A model generated the notes under the pieces. It had not been told where the DNA came from and ran no database searches. It was given only the letters and a program-made list of their open reading frames with translations. A program made the translations under genes and the position numbers. Below are positions 35,061-42,917 of a stretch of DNA of 44,269 nt, in pieces. The stretch spans positions 1 to 44,269 of the forward strand of contig NZ_SOZA01000042.1 of assembly GCF_004519305.1 (NCBI RefSeq), written 5' to 3'. Origin of the DNA: Pseudomonas sp. RIT623. Lineage in GTDB: Bacteria > Pseudomonadota > Gammaproteobacteria > Pseudomonadales > Pseudomonadaceae. Positions within the stretch are counted from its first letter, which is position 1. Every line of letters starts with the position of its first letter.

Positions 35061-35360
35061 TCACCGGGCTGGAGCGACATCCGGCACGAGACGTATTTCC
35101 ACACGCTGCCCCAAGGCCCTGGCAGCGCTAGCCAAGGTGGCCAAGGTCATGCCGGCGTCAGTCTGATCCAAGGCTCGATCGAGCGCCGCTCGGCTGGTGT
35201 GCATACGCTCGGCCAAGGCCTTCTTGCTAATCTTTTGCTGCTTCATCGCCTGCGTCAGTTGCCAGGCGATCACCCGTTTCAGCGCAGCCGCCGTGACCTC
35301 TTCGAGGATGCCCTCTTCGGCGAGAAAATCATCGAAGTTCGAACCGATATGCGGGTTCAT
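35061..35360 (-). CDS. HigA-like antitoxin, helix-turn-helix
   Basis: 99 residues. The HTH lies around residues 44-64 (ISKKALAERMHTSRAALDRAL), followed by GMTLATLASAARALGQRVEI, typical of XRE-type antitoxins paired with RelE/HigB-type toxins. Its ATG overlaps the toxin stop by four bases, so the order is toxin first, as in higBA. It would neutralise the toxin and repress the promoter. Confidence 0.88.
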   Translation of the reverse strand: MNPHIGSNFDDFLAEEGILEEVTAAALKRVIAWQLTQAMKQQKISKKALAERMHTSRAALDRALDQTDAGMTLATLASAARALGQRVEIRLVPDVAPAR

Positions 35361-35740
35361 GTAGTTGACCTCCGTAAGCTGGCCTTGCGCTGCCTGGCCA
35401 GTACCAGGTCTGCCGAAGGCGTTTTCTGGCTTTTCTTGATGAATCCATGGAGCATGAACATCACCCCATCCATGATCGTGAACAGTACACGGGCAACGAC
35501 ATGCCCCATGTCGATACGGATTTCCCAAAGCCCGTGCTCCAGCTTTCTGACCAAGGGCATGCCAAGTGGCCATCCCAACTGAACGGTCTTGATCTCCATG
35601 CCAATCAGGTAGCGCTCTTCACGTGCCAGATCCTTCAGCCACTCCCTCACGGGCTCATTACCCAACGCACTACGGAAGAACTGCACATCTATTTTTAGAT
35701 CCGACGCAGCCAAGTGTACCAAAAAAAGTACCCCCTGCAA
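35357..35740 (-). CDS. RelE/HigB-like toxin (Gp49 family)
   Basis: Up to 127 residues. The body NEPVREWLKDLAREERYLIG, GMPLVRKLEHGLWEIRIDMG, ARVLFTIMDGVMFMLHGFIKKSQKTP is the pattern of Gp49/HigB ribonuclease toxins that cut mRNA on the ribosome. The start is uncertain: TTG 35740 opens the frame, but a promoter-like TTGCAG (35735-35740) and TACACT lie inside that region, and GTG 35686 (VQFFRSALG) better fits the family start. Base composition is less GC-rich than the flanks, and the pair sits between conserved glyA and yjiA, so it is probably an insertion. Confidence 0.85.
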   Translation of the reverse strand: MQGVLFLVHLAASDLKIDVQFFRSALGNEPVREWLKDLAREERYLIGMEIKTVQLGWPLGMPLVRKLEHGLWEIRIDMGHVVARVLFTIMDGVMFMLHGFIKKSQKTPSADLVLARQRKASLRRSTT

Positions 35741-35778
35741 GCGGCCACCTCGACTGGCCTGATTGCTGAAACGAGGCC

Positions 35779-35804
35779 AAAAAAATGCCGCCTTACGGCG
35801 GCAT
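35779..35804 (-). terminator. intrinsic terminator of the cstA-yjiX-yjiA operon
   Basis: Stem ATGCCGCC-ttac-GGCGGCAT followed on the minus strand by seven T, 22 bases after the yjiA stop. Confidence 0.92.
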
Positions 35805-35826
35805 CGAATAGTCGGCGGTATCCCAC

Positions 35827-36804
35827 TCAGGTGTGGCTCAAAGCTTCGAAACCAGCCTGAATCTTTGCCTCCGGCAGTTCATCGCCGATGAACACCATGA
35901 CGCTTTCCCGCGACTCGCCCTCCTTCCATTCGGCGTCCCAGTCGAACCCATACAACTTCAGCACCCCCTGGAACACCAAACGGCGATCTTCACCCGCGAT
36001 ATTCAACACGCCCTTGTAGCGCAACAGCTGTTTGCCGTGCTCCTCCAGCAGCTCGTTCATGAAGTCGCTGAGCCGATCGATATCCAACGGCGTTTCGCTG
36101 CGCAGCACCAGGGTCGAAATACGATCCGGGGTCGCGGGCTTGAGGACCGGGCGCAAGCTGGGCCCAGGGCTGATGCCCAGGTCCGGGTTAAGGTTGAACC
36201 CTCGCACATCGAGCAACTCGGCCAGGCCGATGCGGCCGTGCTCGACCACGCGGATCGCCGCCCGGCCATTGATGCGGGCCAGGCGCTCGCGCAGGGCGTC
36301 CACCACCTGCGGCTCGACCAGATCGGTCTTGCTCAGCAGCAGGCGGTCGGCAAAGCCCACCTGGGCCTGGGCGATGGCCTGGGTCAGGTGCAGCTCGGCG
36401 TGAGCGGTGTCGACCAAAGTGATTATGCCGTCGAGGATATAGCGCTCGCGCAGCTCTTCGTCGATGAAGAAGGTCTGTGCCACGGGTGCCGGGTCGGCGA
36501 GGCCGGTGCACTCGATCACCAGGCGATCGAAGGCGATTTCACCGGCGTCCAGGCGTTCGAGCAGCAGGTACAGGGCACGGGTCAGGTCGCCATGGATGCT
36601 GCAACACACGCAGCCGTTGGCCAGGGTCATCACCTGCACTGGTTCATCGCCCAGCAGTTGGCTGTCGATGCCGGCCTCGCTGAATTCGTTCTCGATCACG
36701 GCGAGCTTCAGGCCATGCTCGGCCTTGAGCATGTGCTTGAGCAATGTGGTCTTGCCGGCGCCAAGAAAGCCGGTCAGCACGGTAACGGGAATCGGCGTTT
36801 GCAC
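35827..36804 (-). CDS. yjiA: CobW/YjiA-family metal-binding GTPase
   Basis: 325 residues. Walker A GFLGAGKT at residues 12-19, the metal motif GCVCC (Cys65, 67, 68), LVIECTGLADPAPVAQTF, the SKTD GTP motif (LLLSKTDLV) and a C-terminal CobW domain (LLRYKGVLNIAGEDRRLVFQG). Family members deliver zinc or other metals to target proteins. GTG 36804 has GGAG eight bases upstream. As in E. coli it is third in a btsT-yjiX-yjiA order, which suggests a link between the GTPase and the transporter. Confidence 0.93.
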   Translation of the reverse strand: MQTPIPVTVLTGFLGAGKTTLLKHMLKAEHGLKLAVIENEFSEAGIDSQLLGDEPVQVMTLANGCVCCSIHGDLTRALYLLLERLDAGEIAFDRLVIECTGLADPAPVAQTFFIDEELRERYILDGIITLVDTAHAELHLTQAIAQAQVGFADRLLLSKTDLVEPQVVDALRERLARINGRAAIRVVEHGRIGLAELLDVRGFNLNPDLGISPGPSLRPVLKPATPDRISTLVLRSETPLDIDRLSDFMNELLEEHGKQLLRYKGVLNIAGEDRRLVFQGVLKLYGFDWDAEWKEGESRESVMVFIGDELPEAKIQAGFEALSHT

Positions 36805-36832
36805 GCGGTTGTCTCCTGCAGCTGAAAATGAA

Positions 36833-36861
36833 AGTGGGAGCCCGGTTGCCCGGGCTCCCAC
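36833..36861 (-). promoter_or_regulatory. strong intra-operon hairpin between yjiX and yjiA
   Basis: AGTGGGAGCCCGG-ttg-CCGGGCTCCCACT is a perfect 13-bp stem in the 78-base gap. No T-run follows. It may cut expression of yjiA relative to the transporter or stabilise the upstream part of the transcript. Confidence 0.6.
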
Positions 36862-36882
36862 TGGCTCACGCGTACTGCGGGT

Positions 36883-37080
36883 TCAACAGCACTTGGGCCC
36901 GGACTTGCCACCATAGCGCGCTTCCTGACGCTCGCGGAAGAACTCCTCGTAGGTCATGACCGGCTTGTCCGGGTGCTTCTTCTGCATGTGCTCGACATAG
37001 TTGTCGTAGTCGGGCATGCCGACCATCAGGCGGGCTGCCTGCCCCAGGTACTTACCCAGTCGACCCAGGTCGTTGAACAT
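36883..37080 (-). CDS. yjiX: YbdD/YjiX-family small protein
   Basis: 65 residues, the full family length (LGRLGKYLGQAARLMVGMPD ... MTYEEFFRERQEARYG) ending in a CC pair. These proteins are encoded next to CstA/BtsT transporters and appear to be needed for their function. It starts 13 bases after the cstA stop with GAGAGGA upstream. Confidence 0.95.
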   Translation of the reverse strand: MFNDLGRLGKYLGQAARLMVGMPDYDNYVEHMQKKHPDKPVMTYEEFFRERQEARYGGKSGPKCC

Positions 37081-37093
37081 CGCGGCAGTCCTC

Positions 37094-39160
37094 TCAAGCG
37101 TCAGGCAGGGCCTGGAACGGGGTTTCCTTGTCGCTGCGCTCCTTGCGACCCAGGGCGGCGTAGCCGACCTTGATGGCGAAGAACAGCACGCTGAACACCA
37201 CCACCAGGAACAGGATGGTCAGGCCAGCGTTGGTGTAGGCGTTGAAGATCACGTGCTGCATCTGCCCGATGTCCTTGGCCGGGGCCAGGACCTGGCCGGC
37301 GTCCAGCGCGGTGCTGTACTTCTTGGCCAGGGCCAGGAAGCCAACCGCCGGGTTCGGGTCGAACAGCTTGATCAGGCCTGCCGCCGTGGTACAGATCAGC
37401 AGCCACACGGCCGGCACCAGGGTGACCCAGATATAGCGCTCGCGCTTCATCTTGATCAGCACCACGGTGCCGAGCATCAGGGCGATACCGGCCAGCATCT
37501 GGTTGGAGATGCCGAACAGCGGCCACAGGGTGTTGATGCCGCCCAGCGGGTCGATCACGCCCTGGTACAGCAGGTAACCCCACAGCGCCACGCAGCCGGC
37601 GGTGCCGACCAGGTTGGCGGTCCACGACTCGGTGCGCTTGAGGGCCGGCACGAAGCTGCCCAGCAGGTCCTGGAGCATGAAGCGCCCGGCACGGGTACCG
37701 GCGTCCACGGCAGTGAGGATGAACAGCGCCTCGAACAGAATGGCGAAGTGGTACCAGAACGCCATGGTGTTCTCGCCCGGCAGCACCTGGTGGAGGATCT
37801 GCGCGATCCCCACCGCCAGGGTCGGCGCACCGCCGGCACGGGCCAGGATGGTGTGCTCGCCGATGTCACGGGCCACCGCCTCGAGCTGCTCGGGAGTGAT
37901 CAGGAAGCCCCAGCTGCTGACGGTTTGCGCCACCGAGGCGACGTCGGCACCGACCACCGCGGCCGGGCTGTTCATGGCGAAGTACACGCCAGGCTCGATC
38001 ACCGAGGCGGCGACCATGGCCATGATGGCGACGAACGACTCCATCAGCATGCCGCCGTAGCCGATGTAGCGGGCGTTGGTTTCGTTGTCCAGCAGCTTGG
38101 GCGTCGTCCCCGAGGAGATCAGCGCGTGGAAGCCAGACACCGCGCCGCAGGCGATGGTGATGAACAGGAACGGGAACAGGGTGCCCTTCCACACCGGGCC
38201 GGTGCCGTCGGTGAACTGGGTCAGCGCCGGCATTTTCAGCTCGGGGGCGATGATCAGGATGCCGATGGCAAGGCCGACGATGGTGCCGATCTTGAGGAAG
38301 GTAGACAGGTAGTCACGCGGCGCCAGCACCAGCCACACCGGCAGCACCGCGGCGACGAAGCCGTAGCCGACCAGCATCCAGGTGATCTGCACGCCAGTGA
38401 AGGTGAACGCCGGGCCCCACACCGGATCCGCGGCGATCTGGCCCCCCAGCCAGATCGACAGCAGCAGCAGCACCACGCCGATGATCGAGATCTCGCCGAT
38501 GCGGCCCGGACGGATATAGCGCATGTACACGCCCATGAACATCGCGATCGGGATGGTCGCCATCACCGTGAACATGCCCCATGGGCTCTCGGCCAGGGCC
38601 TTGACCACGATCAGCGCCAGCACCGCGAGGATGATGATCATGATCAGGAAGCAGCCGAACAAGGCGATGGTGCCGGGGATGCGGCCCATTTCCTCGCGGA
38701 CCATGTCGCCCAGCGAGCGGCCGTTGCGGCGGGTGGACAGGAACAGGACCATGAAGTCCTGCACCGCGCCAGCCAGCACCACGCCGGCGATCAGCCACAG
38801 CGTGCCGGGCAGGTAGCCCATTTGCGCGGCGAGCACCGGCCCCACGAGGGGACCTGCGCCGGCGATGGCGGCGAAGTGGTGGCCGAAAAGAATGTGCTTG
38901 TTGGTCGGGACGTAGTCCAGGCCATCGTTGTTGAGTACCGCGGGCGTGGCCCGGCGGGGGTCGAGCTGCATCACCTTGGTGGCGATGAACAGGCTGTAGT
39001 AACGGTAGGCAACCAGGTAGATGGCCACTGCCGCGACCACGATCCACAAGGCGTTGATCGCCTCACCGCGACGCAGGGCAACCACACCCAGCGCGCAGGC
39101 CCCTATGACTGCCAGCGCCAGCCACGGAATGTGGCGTAGCAGGCTATTATTGTTGTTCAT
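37094..39160 (-). CDS. cstA: CstA/BtsT-family carbon-starvation transporter
   Basis: 688 residues with many membrane segments from the N-terminus on (IPWLALAVIGACALGVVAL). The family signature is clear (NKHILFGHHFAAIAGAGPLVGPVLAAQMGY in pieces, SSGTTPKLLDNETNARYIGY, GENTMAFWYHFAILFEALFILTAVDAGTRAGRF). Homologues take up pyruvate or peptides under starvation. The following yjiX-yjiA order is that of E. coli btsT. GGAAG lies six bases before the ATG. The codons directly after the ATG form an A-rich Crc/Hfq-type target. Confidence 0.94.
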   Translation of the reverse strand: MNNNNSLLRHIPWLALAVIGACALGVVALRRGEAINALWIVVAAVAIYLVAYRYYSLFIATKVMQLDPRRATPAVLNNDGLDYVPTNKHILFGHHFAAIAGAGPLVGPVLAAQMGYLPGTLWLIAGVVLAGAVQDFMVLFLSTRRNGRSLGDMVREEMGRIPGTIALFGCFLIMIIILAVLALIVVKALAESPWGMFTVMATIPIAMFMGVYMRYIRPGRIGEISIIGVVLLLLSIWLGGQIAADPVWGPAFTFTGVQITWMLVGYGFVAAVLPVWLVLAPRDYLSTFLKIGTIVGLAIGILIIAPELKMPALTQFTDGTGPVWKGTLFPFLFITIACGAVSGFHALISSGTTPKLLDNETNARYIGYGGMLMESFVAIMAMVAASVIEPGVYFAMNSPAAVVGADVASVAQTVSSWGFLITPEQLEAVARDIGEHTILARAGGAPTLAVGIAQILHQVLPGENTMAFWYHFAILFEALFILTAVDAGTRAGRFMLQDLLGSFVPALKRTESWTANLVGTAGCVALWGYLLYQGVIDPLGGINTLWPLFGISNQMLAGIALMLGTVVLIKMKRERYIWVTLVPAVWLLICTTAAGLIKLFDPNPAVGFLALAKKYSTALDAGQVLAPAKDIGQMQHVIFNAYTNAGLTILFLVVVFSVLFFAIKVGYAALGRKERSDKETPFQALPDA
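39143..39157 (-). promoter_or_regulatory. A-rich Crc/Hfq-type target at the start of cstA
   Basis: Codons 2-6 of cstA read AAC AAC AAT AAT AGC, five ARN triplets in a row, which fits the AAnAAnAA catabolite-activity motif bound by Hfq with Crc in pseudomonads. Such sites at the start codon block translation when a preferred carbon source is present. Confidence 0.6.
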
Positions 39161-39325
39161 GGTTTACTTCCAGCTGGTGGATTGGAAAAGACCGCCCATC
39201 GAGTCTAGGGCGTGTCATCGCGCATTGCCACACTTGCTTTGGTCTAGAGCCTCTGCGGCCAGATTGCGGTACCTGATGCACATACCAAACTCACTATAGT
39301 CAGGATGTCACCCGGAGAAACCACC

Positions 39326-39694
39326 ATGAGCGCCCACGACGAACGCCGCCGTTTCCAGCGCATCGCCTTCGATGCCCCTACCGAACTGCGCCAGGGCGAA
39401 CGTCGCTGGCCGGTGAAGCTCCTCGACCTGTCGCTGAAGGGCTTGCTGGTAGAGCGCCCACAACCCTGGGATGCCGACTCCACCCAGGACTTCGACGCAG
39501 TCATCCACCTCAACGACAAGAAAACCCAGGTCAAGATGCAGGTCGAACTGCGCCACGACGAGCCGAGCCGCCTGGGTTTCATCTGCCTGCACATCGATAT
39601 CGATTCGATGACTCATCTGCACCGTCTTGTGGAACTGAACCTGGCAGACAGCACCGAAATGATGCGCGAGCTGCGCGAACTCATCGAAGATTGA
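39326..39694 (+). CDS. mapZ: single-domain PilZ c-di-GMP receptor, MapZ-like
   Basis: 122 residues. The c-di-GMP-binding RxxxR motif is in DERRRFQRIAFD and the second motif in LLDLSLKGLLVE (DxSxxG), both intact. It resembles P. aeruginosa PA4608 (MapZ), which binds the chemotaxis methyltransferase CheR1 when loaded with c-di-GMP; the shared C-terminus (HIDIDSMTHLHRLVELNL) supports orthology, as does the position next to cstA. ATG 39326 has GGAGA eight bases upstream; ATG 39305 adds seven residues without a site. Confidence 0.9.
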   Translation: MSAHDERRRFQRIAFDAPTELRQGERRWPVKLLDLSLKGLLVERPQPWDADSTQDFDAVIHLNDKKTQVKMQVELRHDEPSRLGFICLHIDIDSMTHLHRLVELNLADSTEMMRELRELIED

Positions 39695-39876
39695 TATCTC
39701 TTAGCCTGCTAACAATCTGGCTGTGACGACTTTCCTGTCCAGCCAGACAGCTTTACATCAGTTTCAAGCCCTCCTGTACACATCCCTCTAGAACAGCCTC
39801 CGACACGTTGGAACGCAACGTGCATCAGGGTTTCGCGCACCCTGACGGCACCCATGCCGGCGCTACGATCAAAACT

Positions 39877-39921
39877 TTGTATACAATTCTTGTGGTAATG
39901 TTTTGTCAGAGTTGTCTACAG
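39877..39921. promoter_or_regulatory. paired palindromes upstream of the nucleobase permease
   Basis: A perfect TTGTATACAA (39877-39886) and an 8/10 copy TTGTCTACAG (39912-39921) have centres 35 bases apart. Such a pair suggests a dimeric repressor binding two sites near the permease promoter. The protein is not identified. Confidence 0.5.
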
Positions 39922-39930
39922 TAGCGCCAC

Positions 39931-39938
39931 AACAATAA
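39931..39938 (+). promoter_or_regulatory. A-rich Crc/Hfq-type site before the permease
   Basis: AACAATAA fits AAnAAnAA and lies next to the purine-rich ribosome site AGAGAG of the permease. It is short, so chance cannot be excluded. Confidence 0.35.
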
Positions 39939-39954
39939 ACAGAGAGCCTGCTCC

Positions 39955-41472
39955 ATGACCACGTCCCCCAGCACGTCTCCCGCCCCGCGCCCCGAGGACG
40001 AAAACCTCGGCCTTGGCGCCAACCTGGCCTACGGGCTGCAGCATGTCCTGACCATGTATGGAGGGATCGTCGCGGTACCGCTGATCCTCGGCCAGGCCGC
40101 CGGCCTGGCCCCGGCGGAAATCGGCCTGCTGATCGCTGCCTCGTTGTTCGCCGGTGGGCTGGCGACGTTGCTGCAGACGCTGGGGCTACCGTTCTTCGGT
40201 TGCCAGCTGCCATTGGTCCAGGGCGTCTCGTTCGCGGGCGTGGCGACCATGGGCGCGATTCTCGGCAGCCAGGGTGGCGGTGGCCTGCCGGCGGTGCTGG
40301 GCGCGGTGATGGCGGCCTCGTTGATCGGGTTCCTGATCACCCCGGTGTTCTCGCGTATCACCAAGTTCTTCCCGCCCCTGGTGACCGGCATCGTCATCAC
40401 CACCATCGGCCTCACCCTGATGCCCGTTGCCGCGCGCTGGGTGATGGGCGGCAACAGCGCTTCGCCAGAATTCGGCAGCATGGCCAACATCGGCCTGGCG
40501 GCGCTGACCTTCGCCATCGTCCTGCTGCTGAGCAAGCTGGGCAGCGCAAGCATTTCGCGCCTGTCGATCCTGCTGGCGATGGTCGCTGGCACCTTGATCG
40601 CCTGGGCGCTGGGCATGGCCGATTTCAGCAAGGTCACCGAAGGCCCGATCTTCGCCTTCCCCACCCCGTTCCACTTCGGCATGCCGACCTTTCACATCGC
40701 CGCGATCCTGTCGATGTGCATCGTGATCATGGTGACCCTGGTCGAAACCTCGGCGGACATCCTCGCGGTCGGCGAGATCATCGACACCAAGGTCGACTCC
40801 AAGCGCCTGGGCAACGGCCTGCGCGCCGACATGGCATCGAGCATCCTGGCGCCGATCTTCGGCTCGTTCACCCAGAGCGCCTTCGCCCAGAACGTCGGCC
40901 TGGTGGCAGTGACCGGCGTGAAGAGCCGCTATGTGGTGGCCACCGGCGGCGTGATCCTGGTGGTGCTCGGGCTGTTGCCGATCATGGGCCGGGTGATTGC
41001 GGCAGTGCCTACCCCGGTACTCGGTGGCGCCGGTATCGTGCTGTTTGGCACCGTGGCCGCCAGCGGCATCCGTACCCTGTCGAAAGTCAGCTACAAGAAC
41101 AACGTCAACCTGATCATCGTCGCCGCGTCGCTGGGCTTCGGCATGATCCCGATCGCGGCGCCGAACTTCTACCACAGCTTCCCCAGCTGGTTCGAAACCA
41201 TCTTCCACTCCGGCATCAGCTCGGCGGCGATCATGGCGATTGTGCTGAACCTGATGTTCAACCACTTCACCACCGGCAACTCGGAAAACCAGTCGGTGTT
41301 CGCCGCGGCCTACGAGCGCACCATCCAGTACTCGGACATTTCTGCCCTGCGTGATGGCGACTACTTCAAGGATGGCAAGCTGTTCGACGCCGACGGCAAC
41401 GAGGTACCGGTGATGGAGCTGGACGAGCATGGCAACGAGGCGCCCCGACGCAAGGCGGTCGCCGAACACTGA
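39955..41472 (+). CDS. uracil-xanthine permease (nucleobase:cation symporter-2)
   Basis: 505 residues with the NAT/NCS2 layout: LAYGLQHVLTMYGGIVAVPL in TM1, about 14 membrane segments, VTLVETSADILAVGEI in TM8 and the NAT signature QNVGLVAVTG in SAFAQNVGLVAVTGVKSRYV. The family carries uracil, xanthine or uric acid with protons. The TM8 Glu fits a purine carrier of the XanQ/UacT group, but I cannot fix the substrate. The C-terminal tail is charged and cytoplasmic. It stands alone, with paired palindromes upstream and a strong terminator downstream. Confidence 0.93.
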   Translation: MTTSPSTSPAPRPEDENLGLGANLAYGLQHVLTMYGGIVAVPLILGQAAGLAPAEIGLLIAASLFAGGLATLLQTLGLPFFGCQLPLVQGVSFAGVATMGAILGSQGGGGLPAVLGAVMAASLIGFLITPVFSRITKFFPPLVTGIVITTIGLTLMPVAARWVMGGNSASPEFGSMANIGLAALTFAIVLLLSKLGSASISRLSILLAMVAGTLIAWALGMADFSKVTEGPIFAFPTPFHFGMPTFHIAAILSMCIVIMVTLVETSADILAVGEIIDTKVDSKRLGNGLRADMASSILAPIFGSFTQSAFAQNVGLVAVTGVKSRYVVATGGVILVVLGLLPIMGRVIAAVPTPVLGGAGIVLFGTVAASGIRTLSKVSYKNNVNLIIVAASLGFGMIPIAAPNFYHSFPSWFETIFHSGISSAAIMAIVLNLMFNHFTTGNSENQSVFAAAYERTIQYSDISALRDGDYFKDGKLFDADGNEVPVMELDEHGNEAPRRKAVAEH

Positions 41473-41496
41473 TCGCTGACCAGGACGGTCATCGAG

Positions 41497-41530
41497 GGGA
41501 GCCGCACGCGCATCGTCGGCTCCCTTTTTT
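41497..41530 (+). terminator. intrinsic terminator of the permease gene
   Basis: Stem GGGAGCCG/CGGCTCCC followed by six T, 25 bases after the stop codon. Confidence 0.92.
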
Positions 41531-41563
41531 GTCTGCTTCATGCATGGCAGCCCGCTTCCACGA

Positions 41564-42913
41564 TCAACCCGCTGAGTGGCCCTGGCCGTGCGCCGCGAAG
41601 TACCCATTCAACACCTGCAAATCCCCCACCTCCAGCACCCCCGCCAGGTAGCGCAGTTGCAACCACGCCCGCAGGTACTCGTGCCGCGCCTGGGCCAGGT
41701 CGCGTCGAGCGCCGAACAACTGCTGCTCGGCATCCAGCACATCGAGGTTGACTCGCTCGCCCCCCAGCACACTCTTGCGCGTGGCCTGCACCAGGGCTGT
41801 AGCCGCCTTGACCGCCAGGTCGTAGGCGCGAATCTTCGCCGTGCCGCTGGCGCACAGGTTGAACTGCCGACGCAACTGGTTGACCGTGTCGCGCAGTTGC
41901 GCATCCAGCTCGAAGCCCGCGGCATCCCGCTGGGCCCGAGCCTGGCGCACCGACGCCGACACGCCGCCACCGGCGAACAGCGGCACGCTCAACTGCACGC
42001 CGATGCTGTCGGTGTCGTAGCGCTGGTTATAGCTGCTCTCGGAGCTGGATATACCCTTGCTGGCATAGGCACTCAACGAGGGCAGATGACCGGCCCGCTG
42101 ACGTTCGATGTTCTGTTCGGCCACCTCGAGCCCGTGGCGCTGGCTGGCCAGTTCGGCGTTATGCGCCACGGCCAGGTCGCGCCAAGGTTCGAAGCGCGCT
42201 GGCGCCAGCGGCTGGATGTGGAAATCGCGGGTCATCGGCGCCAGGTCCTCGACCGTCACCGCCTCGCCGATGATCGCCTGCAAACTGCGCAGCGCCGCGT
42301 CGAGACTGTCCCCGGCCTCGATCTCCTGGGCCTGGGCCAGCTCGTGGCGGGCGCGGGTTTCCAGCACATCGGTGCGGGTGCCCTCGCCGCCCTTGAGCCG
42401 TCGCTCGTTGAGCTGCAACTGTTCGGCATAGGTGCGCCGCTGGGCCTGGGCCAGGGCGATCTGCTCGTTGGCGAACAGCGCCTCGCTGTAGGCGCCGAAC
42501 AGCCGCACCATCAGTTCCTGGCCACGACCACGGTAGCGTTCGTCGGCCAACGCGGCCTGGGCCACGCCACGGCGGTAGTCACTCCAGGCGGCATAGTCGA
42601 ACAGCGGCTGCTCGAGGGTCAGGGTCGAGCTGTAGCTGCGGTAGTCGCGCTGGGTGGTCACGTCGCCGAACTGGCTGCGCTGGGTTACCTCCGAGTCGTT
42701 GCGGGCACGGTTGTAGCGGTACGACAGCTTCGGCAGCAGACCAGCGCGGCCAATCGCCCGGTTTTCGAGCCCGGCCTCACGCTCGGCGATCGAGCCCTGC
42801 CAGGTCGGGTCGTTGCGCAGGGCCAGGGCATAGGCATCGCCCAGGTCCAGGGCCTGCGCCGAGAGACTGCTGAGCAGCAGCAACAGGCCTGCGAAACGCA
42901 AAGAGACCGGCAT
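41564..42913 (-). CDS. TolC-family outer-membrane protein of a type I secretion system
   Basis: 449 residues from ATG 42913, with a signal peptide (FAGLLLLLSSLSAQALDL). The TolC pattern is present: LGDAYALALRNDPTWQGSIA, the first barrel strand LPKLSYRYNRARN, long helices, and the internal duplicate LPSLSAYASKGISSSESSYN ... VNLDVLDAEQQLFGARRDLAQA. It forms the outer-membrane channel. The start is four bases after the stop of the adaptor gene, so they are one operon. It is closest in layout to AprF/PrtF of protease exporters; the cargo is not known. Confidence 0.92.
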   Translation of the reverse strand: MPVSLRFAGLLLLLSSLSAQALDLGDAYALALRNDPTWQGSIAEREAGLENRAIGRAGLLPKLSYRYNRARNDSEVTQRSQFGDVTTQRDYRSYSSTLTLEQPLFDYAAWSDYRRGVAQAALADERYRGRGQELMVRLFGAYSEALFANEQIALAQAQRRTYAEQLQLNERRLKGGEGTRTDVLETRARHELAQAQEIEAGDSLDAALRSLQAIIGEAVTVEDLAPMTRDFHIQPLAPARFEPWRDLAVAHNAELASQRHGLEVAEQNIERQRAGHLPSLSAYASKGISSSESSYNQRYDTDSIGVQLSVPLFAGGGVSASVRQARAQRDAAGFELDAQLRDTVNQLRRQFNLCASGTAKIRAYDLAVKAATALVQATRKSVLGGERVNLDVLDAEQQLFGARRDLAQARHEYLRAWLQLRYLAGVLEVGDLQVLNGYFAAHGQGHSAG

Positions 42914-42917
42914 CACC

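Noticed and set aside
37016..39139. Long open frame antisense to cstA (about 700 codons).
   Set aside because: Rich in His, Gln, Arg and Asp repeats with no domain; the cstA frame on the other strand is unmistakable.
39290..39300. ACTCACTATAGT resembles part of a T7 promoter, just upstream of mapZ.
   Set aside because: Only the central part matches, the TAATACG half is absent, and there is no phage context. TATAGT may serve as an ordinary -10 box.
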